The translations under genes were made by a program, and so were the position numbers. Under the pieces are notes generated by a model. It saw only the letters and a list, made by a program, of their open reading frames with translations, made no database searches and was not told where the DNA came from. A stretch of 64,000 nucleotides of DNA from Aptenodytes patagonicus. Its lineage: Eukaryota; Chordata; Aves; Sphenisciformes; Spheniscidae. Below, in pieces: positions 28,001 to 35,606 of this stretch (position 1 is the stretch's first letter; every line of letters begins with the position of its first letter). The stretch is taken from positions 130,926,969 through 130,990,968 of the forward strand of contig NC_134949.1 of NCBI RefSeq assembly GCF_965638725.1, read 5' to 3'.

Positions 28001-31000
28001 TGTTCTGGGCATGTGCAGTGTATTTATTCAGTGTATTCTGGCCTCCAGACAGATTTATGACTTCAGAATCACATGAACGGTTGGACTCGATGATCTTAGA
28101 GGTCTTTTCCAACCTTAATGATTCTATGATTGTATGATTCTATGAAATTGGATGTTGATAATCACCCACAGAAGTTACATGATCTAATGAATTTCCTCTA
28201 GCTTAGATGAGGTGTCTTAATGAAAGTCACGTCCAAGCCCGTGTTCCCACAGGCTTAAGATTAGTAAGCGAGAGTGGTAGCTTAGCCCCTTCCCTGGCAC
28301 TGTATCTACAGCCCTCCTTAGCATAACACAGTCTGCACTGTACTCTTGCTAAGGTTTGGATGGGTACAAGCTAAACATGTCTTTTTAACTAAAGGCAGCA
28401 TTTTTAGACTGATCTGATGGAATAGAAACCAAAGCAATGCAAACAAATGGACTGAGTGCAGCTACCACTTTAGTATTTCCAAGTAGGCCTCCCTTTAGCT
28501 CTCCTTTGAGGCCAGGCTCAGTTAAAGCACCTGCCAATTGCCAAGCTCTGGAGCCCACAGCTAGGAATATTCAGGGGAAAAAGTAGAATTTCTGTTCATT
28601 TTTCTGTTAATTCCAAGGAATAAAAGCCCTGGTAGTGGATAGGCCTATTATGGCTTCTAAAGATTTTGGTGTTATATTAGTTAAATCTGGAGGGAAAGAC
28701 TTTTTCTATAGAATTTTGTCGCATAGGCTCCAACTGGAACTGGAGGAAGAGAGCAGCTCTTACGGGAATGGTACCACACACTATTACTGTCCGTTTGACA
28801 TCACAGCACAAACTGCACAACTTTTCAAATCATGTAGCAGAATTTTTTCTTTAACTGAAGATATCTAAATGCTGTGTGTTTTCCTTCTGGACACCTTAAA
28901 AGTGCTTTAGGTACACATTATACCACTGCCATTACTAAGAAGACTTTTTTCACAGTGAAAAGGATTATGTGTAACAGCAGAAACACAGAGAATATATGAA
29001 GAAGTAGTCCATGCAGATGTCCTGCAGATTAATATTGCTGGAAATCAGTAAATGCTGTCATATATCAGGGCAATGTGCTCCAGAGATTATGCAGACTGCC
29101 AGAGGGTCCACCGCTAAGCTAAGCACAAAGCACCACAAAGATTCCCATCAATGTGCACCATCAGAGTCTGGTCTCTGCACAGGCCCCCAAACTGCAGGAG
29201 GGAAGGACTTTTCTGTAGCACGATGCAGATAAAGGAGTGGATTTTTTGTTTTCTAAGTTTAGAGTCATGTTGCCTGTGTATTTTCTTAGAGTGTCTCTGA
29301 AAATTGATTCTTAAGTGAAATACAATCTAAACTCTATGTGTGACTTCAGTAACAAATATTTGTGGCAGTACCATTTAAAATAATAATGCACATTTCCAAG
29401 CCATAAAGACTAATCTTCACAGCATTACAATCATTAATAAAATAAAGTTACATATTTTGCTGTAAGTGTTATCCTTCTGTTCCCATGCTTGCCTCCAACC
29501 TGAGGTAAACAACCTAGAAACAGTTAGGAAGCATCCAAATGCCCCATTTTTTAATTTGAAGTGGGAGTTACAGAGGTAGCAAAATGATTTCCTGTACTTC
29601 TATATTCAACAGCTGCAGAATAGAATATACCTGACATTATAAGAAAAGCTGGGCATTCGTAGGTCAGGTAGCTTCCACCATAGCATGAAAAATGGCCTAC
29701 CAAGGCAAGCTACTGAAATCCAGCCTTGAATACCAAGGCTCTTAGTTGATATTCAAGGGGTTGGCTCTAACTTCAATGTGTATAATGTGAAAGAAATTAG
29801 TTTCATAACTGTGACTTTTTATTGTTATTATTTTTCAGAATAGGAATTTGCTACTCTATCCAGTTTGGGGGAACAAAAAAATACTTGTCCTGTTTTAAAA
29901 TCTATGCAATTTTTTGCTGCTTGGTCACTCTACTCTCCTTCGCTGCGTTGTTCCCAGAGCAGCTTTGATGCTGCTCCTCGAGTTTCTAATTGCAGCCTAC
30001 AATTCCTTCCAGGGAGTTAGAGATTGTCTAATCTCAACCTGCCAAGCAGGAACTTCCATTCATGGGTCTTGTTTTACCACTTGGCAATATTGAGAAGTGG
30101 ACTGAGAAATATCCACCACTAATTTCTGCACTGGTAGATAGTGAAGCACTAAAATTGGCTACCCAGAGAGGATGTGGAATTACCATCCTTGGAGATTTTC
30201 AAGATGTGGCTAAGCAAAGACATAGCTGACCTCGTATGCTGTTGTCAGGCTACAAGCAGAAAGTTGGACCAGAGGTCTGCTCCTGACCTCTATGTTCCCA
30301 TGATGATTCTGTTTTATTGCTATGACCTTCAAGAAATCTGCTCCCTTCCCTGTTGACCACATCCTCTGAAAGAGAGGCAGAAGTGGACTAATAAATTCCA
30401 GAGAAGGAGCATGAGACAACATACCAAAGTTAAAATGTAACAGGCAGAATTGCAAGGTCAAGCAGTTGGCTTATTCCCTTCTGAGCAGGGACAGCAATTA
30501 CTTTGGACTATTAGCACAGACTGATAGGTATTAGGTTATCCTGCAATATCAACCACAGTGTGCTTAACTCGTAATGCTCATAGACAGTGGTGATAGCTTA
30601 TGCCAACATTATGATATAACGTTAAAAAAACCCTAAAAATAAAAAACAACATTATGTGGGGAGCTTAATGAATTGGATGACTTTATTGGAAAACCAGCTT
30701 TACTGCAGTTGTTTTCCAAACTTGCTTGTCTATCATCTCTGCTAACCAGAGAAAGCTCCCACCAATTGCCAGCAGTGAAAATCCAAAATCCATAAAAAAA
30801 ATCATCACCCAGGCTTCAGGACCACTTTAAAACTGTAGCAAAGAAATCACAGAACTTGGAAAACATTTGGTTTTCATCTGATGTAATGTAGAAATGATAA
30901 ATAAAAATGAGAAGCAGCTTACTGAAAACTGTAATAGAGGTACTTTTCTGAAGGCACAGGGGACAGGCACGTCTATGTGGCTGAAGAAAGAACCCAAAGC

Positions 31001-31570
31001 CAGGTCACAGAGCCAGGTCTACCTGGCTAACTTTGATGTTGTATCACATCACGCTTTTCCTGCATGCCTCCATTGTATATAGAGACAAAAAAATCCCGAA
31101 GTGGAGATTCACCTTGCCAACTTCCCCCCCCCCAGTACTGGTCATGATAACTGTCTAAATGCACAAGAATTTCCTGTATTTTATTCAGATAGTTATTCAT
31201 TGATTACAGTACCTGCAATGTACACTGACCTCAAGAAGAAACATTCCTTCTTGACTTTGCTGCTAAATCCCACAGAAAGAATTAACAGCATTTCGCAAAC
31301 ATTAAAAGGGAAAAACCTCCAGTCTCCCAAAGACGCTGAGCTTTCTGCCTCAGGAGGCAAAAGGGCACTAAAAATGCGAAAAAAAGTGCCTTTCTCTGAA
31401 ACACTCACTCCTTCACAGGATTCAACAGCTTTTGTCTCCAGGCTTCTGACTAAATGGCACTGAACACCGGACAAAACTAAAGGATAAGCTTACCAAAAAT
31501 GTCGCAGCAGCTGCTTGCTGGTCCATGTTAGTTTTGCAGCACTGAAGAAATTCCTCATGTGAAACAGCAT
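984..31570 (-). CDS. OTC: Ornithine transcarbamylase, mitochondrial (complete gene, 10 coding exons)
   Basis: OTC condenses carbamoyl phosphate with ornithine to citrulline in the mitochondrial matrix, acting as a homotrimer. Ten exons on the minus strand join in frame into 354 codons plus TGA, with GT-AG at every junction and each exon the same length as I recall for human OTC, so residue numbers coincide. Residues 1-32 carry R6, K13, K19 and R23 and no acidic residue, as expected of a mitochondrial presequence. Carbamoyl-phosphate motif STRTR is at 90-94, R141 is present, HPLQ is at 168-171, D263 and SMG at 267-269, and HCLP with catalytic C303 at 302-305, R330 follows. There is no stop or frameshift. 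Exons: 31494-31570, 27252-27390, 26584-26665, 18720-18807, 12515-12668, 5286-5408, 4549-4602, 4288-4437, 3079-3216, 984-1043. It is head to head with RPGR. Birds excrete uric acid, so the role is probably renal or minor arginine metabolism; that part is inference. Confidence 0.97.
1044..3078 (-). other. OTC: OTC intron 9
   Basis: 2,035 bp between exons 9 and 10. AT-rich sequence with no repeat family I can name and no exon-like ORF. Confidence 0.85.
3079..3216 (-). CDS. OTC: OTC coding exon 9 (HCLP catalytic motif)
   Basis: 138 nt encoding residues 290-335. It includes [14 protein letters not shown] with C303 and ENRKWTIM with R330. Asn is at 297 and 312, where I recall Asp in human, and Gln is at 325, where I recall Pro. 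The acceptor is GATCTACAG and the donor GTAAAA. Confidence 0.97.
3217..4287 (-). other. OTC: OTC intron 8
   Basis: 1,071 bp. It carries, at about 3340-3490, several diverged copies of an 'actgacttca'-type phrase typical of ancient amniote interspersed repeats. Nothing else is recognised. Confidence 0.85.
4288..4437 (-). CDS. OTC: OTC coding exon 8 (DTWISMG ornithine loop)
   Basis: 150 nt encoding residues 240-289. It includes [17 protein letters not shown] and then [17 protein letters not shown], which holds D263 and the SMG ornithine-binding loop. The acceptor is CACATTAG and the donor GTAAAA. Confidence 0.97.
4549..4602 (-). CDS. OTC: OTC coding exon 7
   Basis: 54 nt encoding 18 residues, [18 protein letters not shown]. 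This is the most diverged exon against human, but the phase and length are exact and both splice sites are canonical. It is separated from exon 8 by an intron of only 111 bp (4438-4548), the shortest in the gene. Confidence 0.94.
4603..5285 (-). other. OTC: OTC intron 6
   Basis: 683 bp between exons 6 and 7. It has no recognisable element apart from an eight-G run near 4992. Confidence 0.85.
5286..5408 (-). CDS. OTC: OTC coding exon 6
   Basis: 123 nt encoding residues 181-221. It includes [17 protein letters not shown], the conserved start of the ornithine-binding domain, and [17 protein letters not shown]. The donor is GTAAGA and the acceptor TTGGCAG-type. Confidence 0.97.
6169..6200 (+). 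repeat. 16-bp tandem duplication
   Basis: 'aaggaggaacaagagt' occurs twice in succession in OTC intron 5. Confidence 0.85.
8650..8678 (+). repeat. GAT microsatellite
   Basis: 'atgatgatgatgatgatgatggtgatgaa', about nine triplet units with one G interruption, in OTC intron 5. Confidence 0.9.
12515..12668 (-). CDS. OTC: OTC coding exon 5 (R141 and HPLQ motif)
   Basis: 154 nt encoding the last base of codon 129 through Q180. It includes ARVYKHNDL with R141 and [15 protein letters not shown] with the HPxQ carbamoyl-phosphate motif. The acceptor is CCTCTAG and the donor GTAAGA. Confidence 0.97.
12669..18719 (-). other. OTC: OTC intron 4
   Basis: 6,051 bp. Most is AT-rich with no recognised element. 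The segment at about 15930-16480 is strongly GC-rich and open in several frames on both strands, but none resembles a known protein. Confidence 0.8.
15930..16480. other. GC-rich island in OTC intron 4, no recognised product
   Basis: G+C here is far above the rest of the intron. Open frames exist on both strands, for instance 16525-15863 on the minus strand (220 codons, rich in Gly, Ser, Gln) and 16107-16436 on the plus. None resembles a family I know, and low stop frequency is expected at this composition. It could be a GC-rich repeat or an old retrocopy. Confidence 0.35.
18720..18807 (-). CDS. OTC: OTC coding exon 4
   Basis: 88 nt encoding the rest of G100 through the first two bases of R129. 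It includes [19 protein letters not shown] and ESLTDTAR. Ser occupies position 109, where I recall Cys in human. The acceptor ends CTGTAG and the donor is GTTGGT. Confidence 0.96.
23250..24660 (+). mobile_element. CR1 LINE fragment, reverse transcriptase region to 3' end (decayed)
   Basis: CR1 is the dominant LINE of birds and moves by target-primed reverse transcription. The fragment is 5'-truncated. It begins in the RT domain ([18 protein letters not shown]), continues through [45 protein letters not shown] and FADDTKLGG (the catalytic FADD box), then [19 protein letters not shown] in another frame. It ends with the CR1 tail 'ttggaccagatgacctccagaggtcccttccaacc' split into the usual phrases. 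Several frameshifts separate frames at about 23620-23700, 23950 and 24260, so it cannot code for a working protein. It lies antisense to OTC in intron 3. Confidence 0.95.
25206..25364. repeat. Foldback (inverted-repeat) element in OTC intron 3
   Basis: Arms 25206-25237 and 25333-25364 are inverted copies matching at about 25 of 32 positions, including 'gttaatgcaca' against 'tgtgcattaac'. They enclose about 95 bp with further weak symmetry ('aaactgcctt' and 'gagcttaatccctc' phrases). This looks like the remains of a small non-autonomous DNA transposon, family not known to me. Confidence 0.5.
25945..26035 (+). repeat. Ancient amniote interspersed repeat (diverged)
   Basis: 'cagtcccactgacttcac', 'aagctatgcacgtgtttcagtgtttgcaggactgta' (in pieces) recalls a repeat seen widely in turtles, crocodilians and birds with 'gtcccattgacttcaatggg' and 'tgcaggatcaggg'. 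Weaker relatives occur at about 3340-3490, 12255-12350 and 22425-22490. I recognise it from memory only. Confidence 0.4.
26584..26665 (-). CDS. OTC: OTC coding exon 3 (STRTR carbamoyl phosphate motif)
   Basis: 82 nt encoding residues 73-99 and the first base of G100. It contains [16 protein letters not shown], the carbamoyl-phosphate-binding signature of aspartate/ornithine transcarbamylases. The acceptor is ATTCCAG and the donor GTAGGT. Confidence 0.97.
26666..27251 (-). other. OTC: OTC intron 2
   Basis: 586 bp between exons 2 and 3. Nothing is recognised in it. Confidence 0.85.
27252..27390 (-). CDS. OTC: OTC coding exon 2
   Basis: 139 nt. It supplies the last base of W26 and residues 27-72, including the end of the presequence and the conserved stretch [15 protein letters not shown] at the mature N-terminus. 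The acceptor reads GACACAG and the donor GTAAAA on the minus strand. Confidence 0.96.
28074..28145 (+). mobile_element. CR1 3'-end fragment
   Basis: 'ggttggactcgatgatctt', 'aggtcttttccaacctta' and three ATTCTATG-like terminal octamers mark a very short, well-preserved CR1 tail in OTC intron 1, antisense to the gene. Confidence 0.9.
30130..30320 (+). mobile_element. Old CR1 3'-end fragment
   Basis: A diverged tail: 'ccatccttggagattttcaag', then 'agttggaccagaggtct', 'ctgacctctatgttccc' and 'atgattctg'. It keeps the order of CR1 tail phrases but with many changes. It lies in OTC intron 1. Confidence 0.65.
31494..31570 (-). CDS. OTC: OTC coding exon 1 (start codon and presequence)
   Basis: ATG is at 31570-31568 and starts MLFHMRNFF, matching the MLFNLR-type start of mammalian OTC. 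It has 25 codons plus two bases and ends TTTTTG before a GTAAGC donor. This start is chosen because it gives the family's usual 77-nt coding exon. A second in-frame Met (residue 5) lies close by. The basic, acid-free sequence is the start of the mitochondrial presequence. Confidence 0.95.
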
Positions 31571-31603
31571 CTTCTGTTCGCATTAGACTTCTCTCAGTCC
31601 CGC

Positions 31604-31616
31604 AAATAAAGTTAAC
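31604..31616 (-). promoter_or_regulatory. Possible HNF1-like/AT-rich core promoter element of OTC
   Basis: On the minus strand, 35-50 bp before the OTC ATG, the sequence reads GTTAACTTTATTT. It has an HNF1-type GTTAAC half-site next to a weak TATA-like TTTATTT. Mammalian OTC is driven by liver factors such as HNF4 and C/EBP. Assigning this site is inference from motif shape and position, and the start of transcription is unknown. Confidence 0.25.
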
Positions 31617-33759
31617 AGAAACGGAGGTGTATGAAGCAGAGAGCGAGCTGTGCTGCTGTGCAAAGGAGGGAAAACCAAGAACCAAAGTCTTTGCTTTGGC
31701 TGCCCCAGCCAGGGCTGGGCCTGGCGGGGGCTGACACTGAAGCTTTTCCTTGGTCAAACTCTACAGATAGAGATTTCTCACAGGGCCCATTGCACCACGC
31801 GCAGTTTGTGCTCTTCTGTGTGGGCCCATCATATCATACCTGTGTCAACACCATTTCGTAGCAATTTTGTGTTTGTTAAATATTTGTACAGGAGCATGTG
31901 CTAGCAGAAAAAGGCAAAAGAAGATTTGTCAGGGTGCAGCATGAGCCGGGTGGCTCCCTTGGGGACGGGACTGCGACCGTGGGGGGTTCCCCGGCCCTAG
32001 AATGGCCTGGGCAGGGCCGGATGGCCCCGTGCTGAGCCAAAATGAGGGTCCTGGGCCCACGGGTATCAGGCTGGGCAGGGCCATTAAGGCTTATTTGTGC
32101 CCTCAGGGCCCGGACAAGATGGGAGATGGGCTACATTAAAAAATGTATATATTGCTGGAGGAGTTTTGGACCAAGTTTTCAATTGTGCTATGGTAGCATT
32201 AAAAAGCCCTCAGTGAGGCCCAGAAACTTAAATATTGCTGCCTGCATGCCTCCTTATGTTAAATTGCTTGCTGTATCATCTGATGTTGGTCAATTGCTAA
32301 ATATTAAAGTGATTTCATTTAAATTTCTACCTTCAAATATAATTGTCAGATAAGATTTTATGCCACCTGCACTGCAGGCGGTTTTGAAATATGGCCATTA
32401 CTTTCTCATTTCCTCCTCTGTATAAGGAGAAGCGTACTTGTATAAATCAAGGTGATGGCATATCTATCAGAGACGGTGATATGTTGAAATTGCAATGTGA
32501 GGATGATATAATTAAAACACATTGAAAAAAAAAACTTACTTCCCCAGAGAGACTGCCATGAAAGGCAGGGTGATAGCTCTTGGTAGGATTTGTTCAGGAC
32601 CCCTCATGCCAAGCCAACCCTGAGATACTTGGAAAATGCAGCAGTTGCCAGGGGAAATGTCAGGGAGAAGCAAAACCCAACAGAAATTAATGGGAATGAA
32701 AAAGCCAGAAGAACTGCACATAGAGAAAAAAGCCGGGCCACGGCTTCCCTCTTGGTTGCCCTTCTCTGGGAAATGACTCTCATGGCCTTCAAGCCCAGCC
32801 CCTGGGGGCTGAGCGTGTGCCACTGGTGGTACCCAGGAGAAAAGACGGAGGGGAAAGGAAACGTGGTTGATGTGCCAAGGCCCCCAGCCTCATCCTGCAG
32901 CCCCGCAGAGAGGGGACGGTGCCAGTGCGCCTTTATCAGGTCATCCCGGGACAGGGACTGCCCAACCCCAGTTCCCACATGAACCAATTCCCTCGTAAGG
33001 TCCTGTGAGCGAGCAGCAGCGCCTGGCGGGGGGGAGAGTCGGACCGGTGTTGGCATTGCTGTTGGTGCAACGCACTTCTCTTATGTTTGGGGTGACAGCA
33101 GCATCTCTCAGTGTGGAGCCCCGGAGCCACCCCCTGTTCCTGCTAGCTGCCCCTGAGCTGCCAGGACTCAATGTGCTACCATGTGAAAAACTGACTCACT
33201 CATCTCAACACCATAAAATGCTTCAATGTTGAAATCAGGATTGAATTGGTTTGGCATATTTCTATATTCCAGGGCTTGGTATTGAAAACAGAGCAATAGT
33301 AGTACATGGGTTGAGACACACTGGTGAAGAGAGAATAATGTAGTGTAAGAGAAAAGTAGATTAGGATAATGGAAGGATATTGATAGTCATATCAATAGTC
33401 ATCTAATATGAACATAAGGCCTCTCTCCTCGCTAAGCTGGCAGGAGACTGACCCTTGACACCTCCTTTCTTGAGGGGAAGCAGCAGTCAGGGTAGAAAAA
33501 GGCAAGAAAAGCATTTATGCAGCAGTGGCTGTGGGGTGGTGCAGCAATAATGCCCATGCTGCTTCCTTTCAACCTGAAAAAAACACCTTGGGAGGTCAAT
33601 GTCCTTTCACAGCTCATGTGCTCCCTGACCCCCTGGCCTGAGGAAGGGCCTGACCTTGGTGCCTCTCTTTTGCAGAGTGGGGCTTCAGCAGCTGGGGCAC
33701 CTCAGAGGGGAGCAGCTCCTCCCCTGCAGCCCTCTCCAACCTGCTGCAGCCTGCCATGA

Positions 33760-33970
33760 CCACAGCTGCATCTTCCAGCGGTACATCTGCTTGGACACCT
33801 GGGACAATGTGGCATAACTGGACCTCTGCCAACACGACTTCTGCTTCATCTGCGTGCGGTGGTTGTCCAAACCAATGCCAGACACCCACTCTATAAACAG
33901 CCTTTCCAGTCCATCCTGCACTCTGTGGTGGCCAACGACGACTTCCAGGAGCTCAGCATCCAGCCACTTG
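33760..33970 (+). pseudogene. TOPORS-like RING-finger pseudogene fragment
   Basis: TOPORS-family proteins are RING E3 ubiquitin/SUMO ligases. Read on the plus strand, this stretch gives ICLDTWDNVA, a TAA at 33815-33817, then LDLCQHDFCFICVRWLSK. After a one-base shift near 33870 it continues NARHPLYKQPFQSILHSV and NDDFQELSIQP. These align in order with the TOPORS RING pattern CPICLD-FDNVxYLDxCxHxFCFxCV-CPLCKQPF-DDF as I recall it. Damage: one in-frame stop, one frameshift, the first zinc Cys replaced by Arg, and both Cys of the last CPLC replaced by His and Tyr. Only about 70 codons are recognisable. It is a dead copy; I cannot tell whether it came by retroposition or segmental duplication. 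Confidence 0.75.
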
Positions 33971-35302
33971 CAGGCACTGCTGGTAACTCTCTCCTTCTCC
34001 CATCATTCCTTGTTCAAAGACCTCCTTACCAGGTCAGCCATCCTACTGGCAGAGATACATTTGTCCCACCTAGTAAGGTGTCTCCCATCTCTCCCAACCA
34101 GATGTTGATCTTCAAATACAATCTCACACAGAAACCAAAACCCTGTTGCTGACATCTTCTTCCCATGCATCTGTCTAATTGCCTCATAACCCTTTTATAT
34201 TCCTGGCATCCACAGTATCTGGCAACTACAATCTCAGGCATCACTTTGTGGAACAATGTTTGTTCAGTTTTATTTTGAACAGCTTTTGCTGGATATCCCC
34301 TCGCTCCAGACTTAGGAGAAGCAGTTAGGGCAGAAAGCATCAGAGGGACAAAGGGGTTCAAAGAGATGAAATCCCTGCCTCACGTAGGGCCAAAAATCAC
34401 AAAGACTTTCTGGTCACTTTTGAGAATGTGGCCACCCTTCTTTGTGTGTACTTACACGGATACCTCATCTTATGCACCAACAACTGTATTGATTAAACTC
34501 TGCATAAAACAAGGCTTAAATTGGTTGTCCAGGCTGCCAGCTGCAGCCTCTATTGCAGTACATGATCCTGAAAGCAAGACCTTTTTCTTTCGGCAAAGGA
34601 TGACCTGGCATATCTGAAACACACTGGAATAGCAAGAAAATGGAAATCCAGAAACGACCATAGATTTTTTCTGGAGGGGGGAAAGCACCACTGGGAGTTT
34701 GGCACTGCATATTAAATACGGTTAAAAGGCTACAAGCCCCTGGACTCATTCCAGTGGGGTCTGCACAACTGCCATCACCTAAGTGTCCCTGGCTGGGTGG
34801 AAGCTTGAACCTCTTCTCATGCACTCAATCAGAAGACTTTACAGGGACACCCTGGTGAACCACAGAGACCATCAAACAGAAGAAGCTTGTCTTTTAGGAC
34901 AGCAGAATCCCAGTAGCAACAAAGTTCCTGAGTTATGTTCTGTTCATCCATCCAAGGTAGGGCAGCACCCCCAAGCACTCAGCAAAGCAAGCAGATGTGT
35001 CAGGAGCCTGGCTTGGCTAAGCAGGGAGCTCAAGGCAGAGCCCCGGCGTGAGATGGCTGCTACAGGAGCCGGAGGCAGGGACAGGCTACAGAGGAGGGAC
35101 ACAGAAACGATGCCCAGGCACGTAGGGATGGTGTCAGGAAGGCAAAGCTCCGCTGGAGATGAGACTCAGAAGGGGCCTTCAAGGGAGGCGATTCTTCCCT
35201 CCTCTCAGCACCCATGAGCCCCCGTCTGGCGTTCCGTGGCCGGTCTGTGCTCACCGTACACTGGGAGGCGCAGACAGACCGCCGGCGGCTCAGGGGAGCT
35301 TT

Positions 35303-35312
35303 AAGATGGCGG
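35303..35312 (+). promoter_or_regulatory. YY1-like element AAGATGGCGG
   Basis: AAGATGGCGG matches the YY1 consensus, which commonly sits just downstream of start sites in CpG-island promoters. It includes an ATG in the same frame as RPGR exon 1. Confidence 0.5.
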
Positions 35313-35503
35313 GGCGGGAACAGCAGGCCCCCGGTAACCTCCCCGCCCCGCCCCGCCGCCAGCCCCACCGCCGGCCGCCAGGGGGCGCTCCCCCCCCCCC
35401 GCCACCGCCAGCCCCCCGGCCGGACCTCCTCCCGGCGGCTGGCCTGGGAGGCGCCGCGCCGCGCCGCTCTCTATGGCCGTTGCCCGTGGCAGGGCCTCTG
35501 TTT

Positions 35504-35511
35504 ACTTCCGG
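35504..35511 (+). promoter_or_regulatory. ETS/GABP-like site ACTTCCGG
   Basis: A perfect ACTTCCGG core lies 56 bp upstream of the chosen RPGR ATG. ETS/GABP sites near the transcription start are typical of CpG-island promoters. The assignment rests on the motif and its position. Confidence 0.5.
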
Positions 35512-35566
35512 CAGCCCGGCGGCGCGGTGCATGGGGCGCGGGGGCGGTTGCCCGCCGCGAGCTGCC

Positions 35567-35606
35567 ATGGCCGAGCCCGCCGAGGAGGACGAGCTGCCGG
35601 TGCCCG
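35567..35606 (+). CDS. RPGR: RPGR coding exon 1
   Basis: ATG at 35567 has a strong context (GCCATGG). It starts [13 protein letters not shown] and breaks after the first base of a Glu codon at a GTGAGT donor. This is 40 nt against 28 in human, four codons longer, but similarly acidic. Another in-frame ATG lies at 35531 (weaker context) and the frame stays open further upstream. Confidence 0.88.

Larger units (their letters stand above)
27391..31493 (-). other. OTC: OTC intron 1
   Basis: 4,103 bp. It contains two short CR1 3'-end fragments on the plus strand, at 28074-28145 and about 30130-30320, and a C-run near 31127. No other gene is visible. Confidence 0.85.
31571..35566. other. OTC-RPGR intergenic interval
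   Basis: 3,996 bp separates the two start codons. It contains a GC-rich patch at about 31940-32120 with two related 'ctgggcagggcc' phrases, the TOPORS-like pseudogene at about 33760-33970, and the CpG island before RPGR. No intact gene is recognised. Confidence 0.8.

Noticed and set aside
32524..32823. Minus-strand frame ending at a good GTAAGT donor near 32536, as a possible upstream non-coding OTC exon
   Set aside because: Only a donor-like motif supports it. No acceptor pairing or conservation can be shown and the OTC start exon is complete without it.
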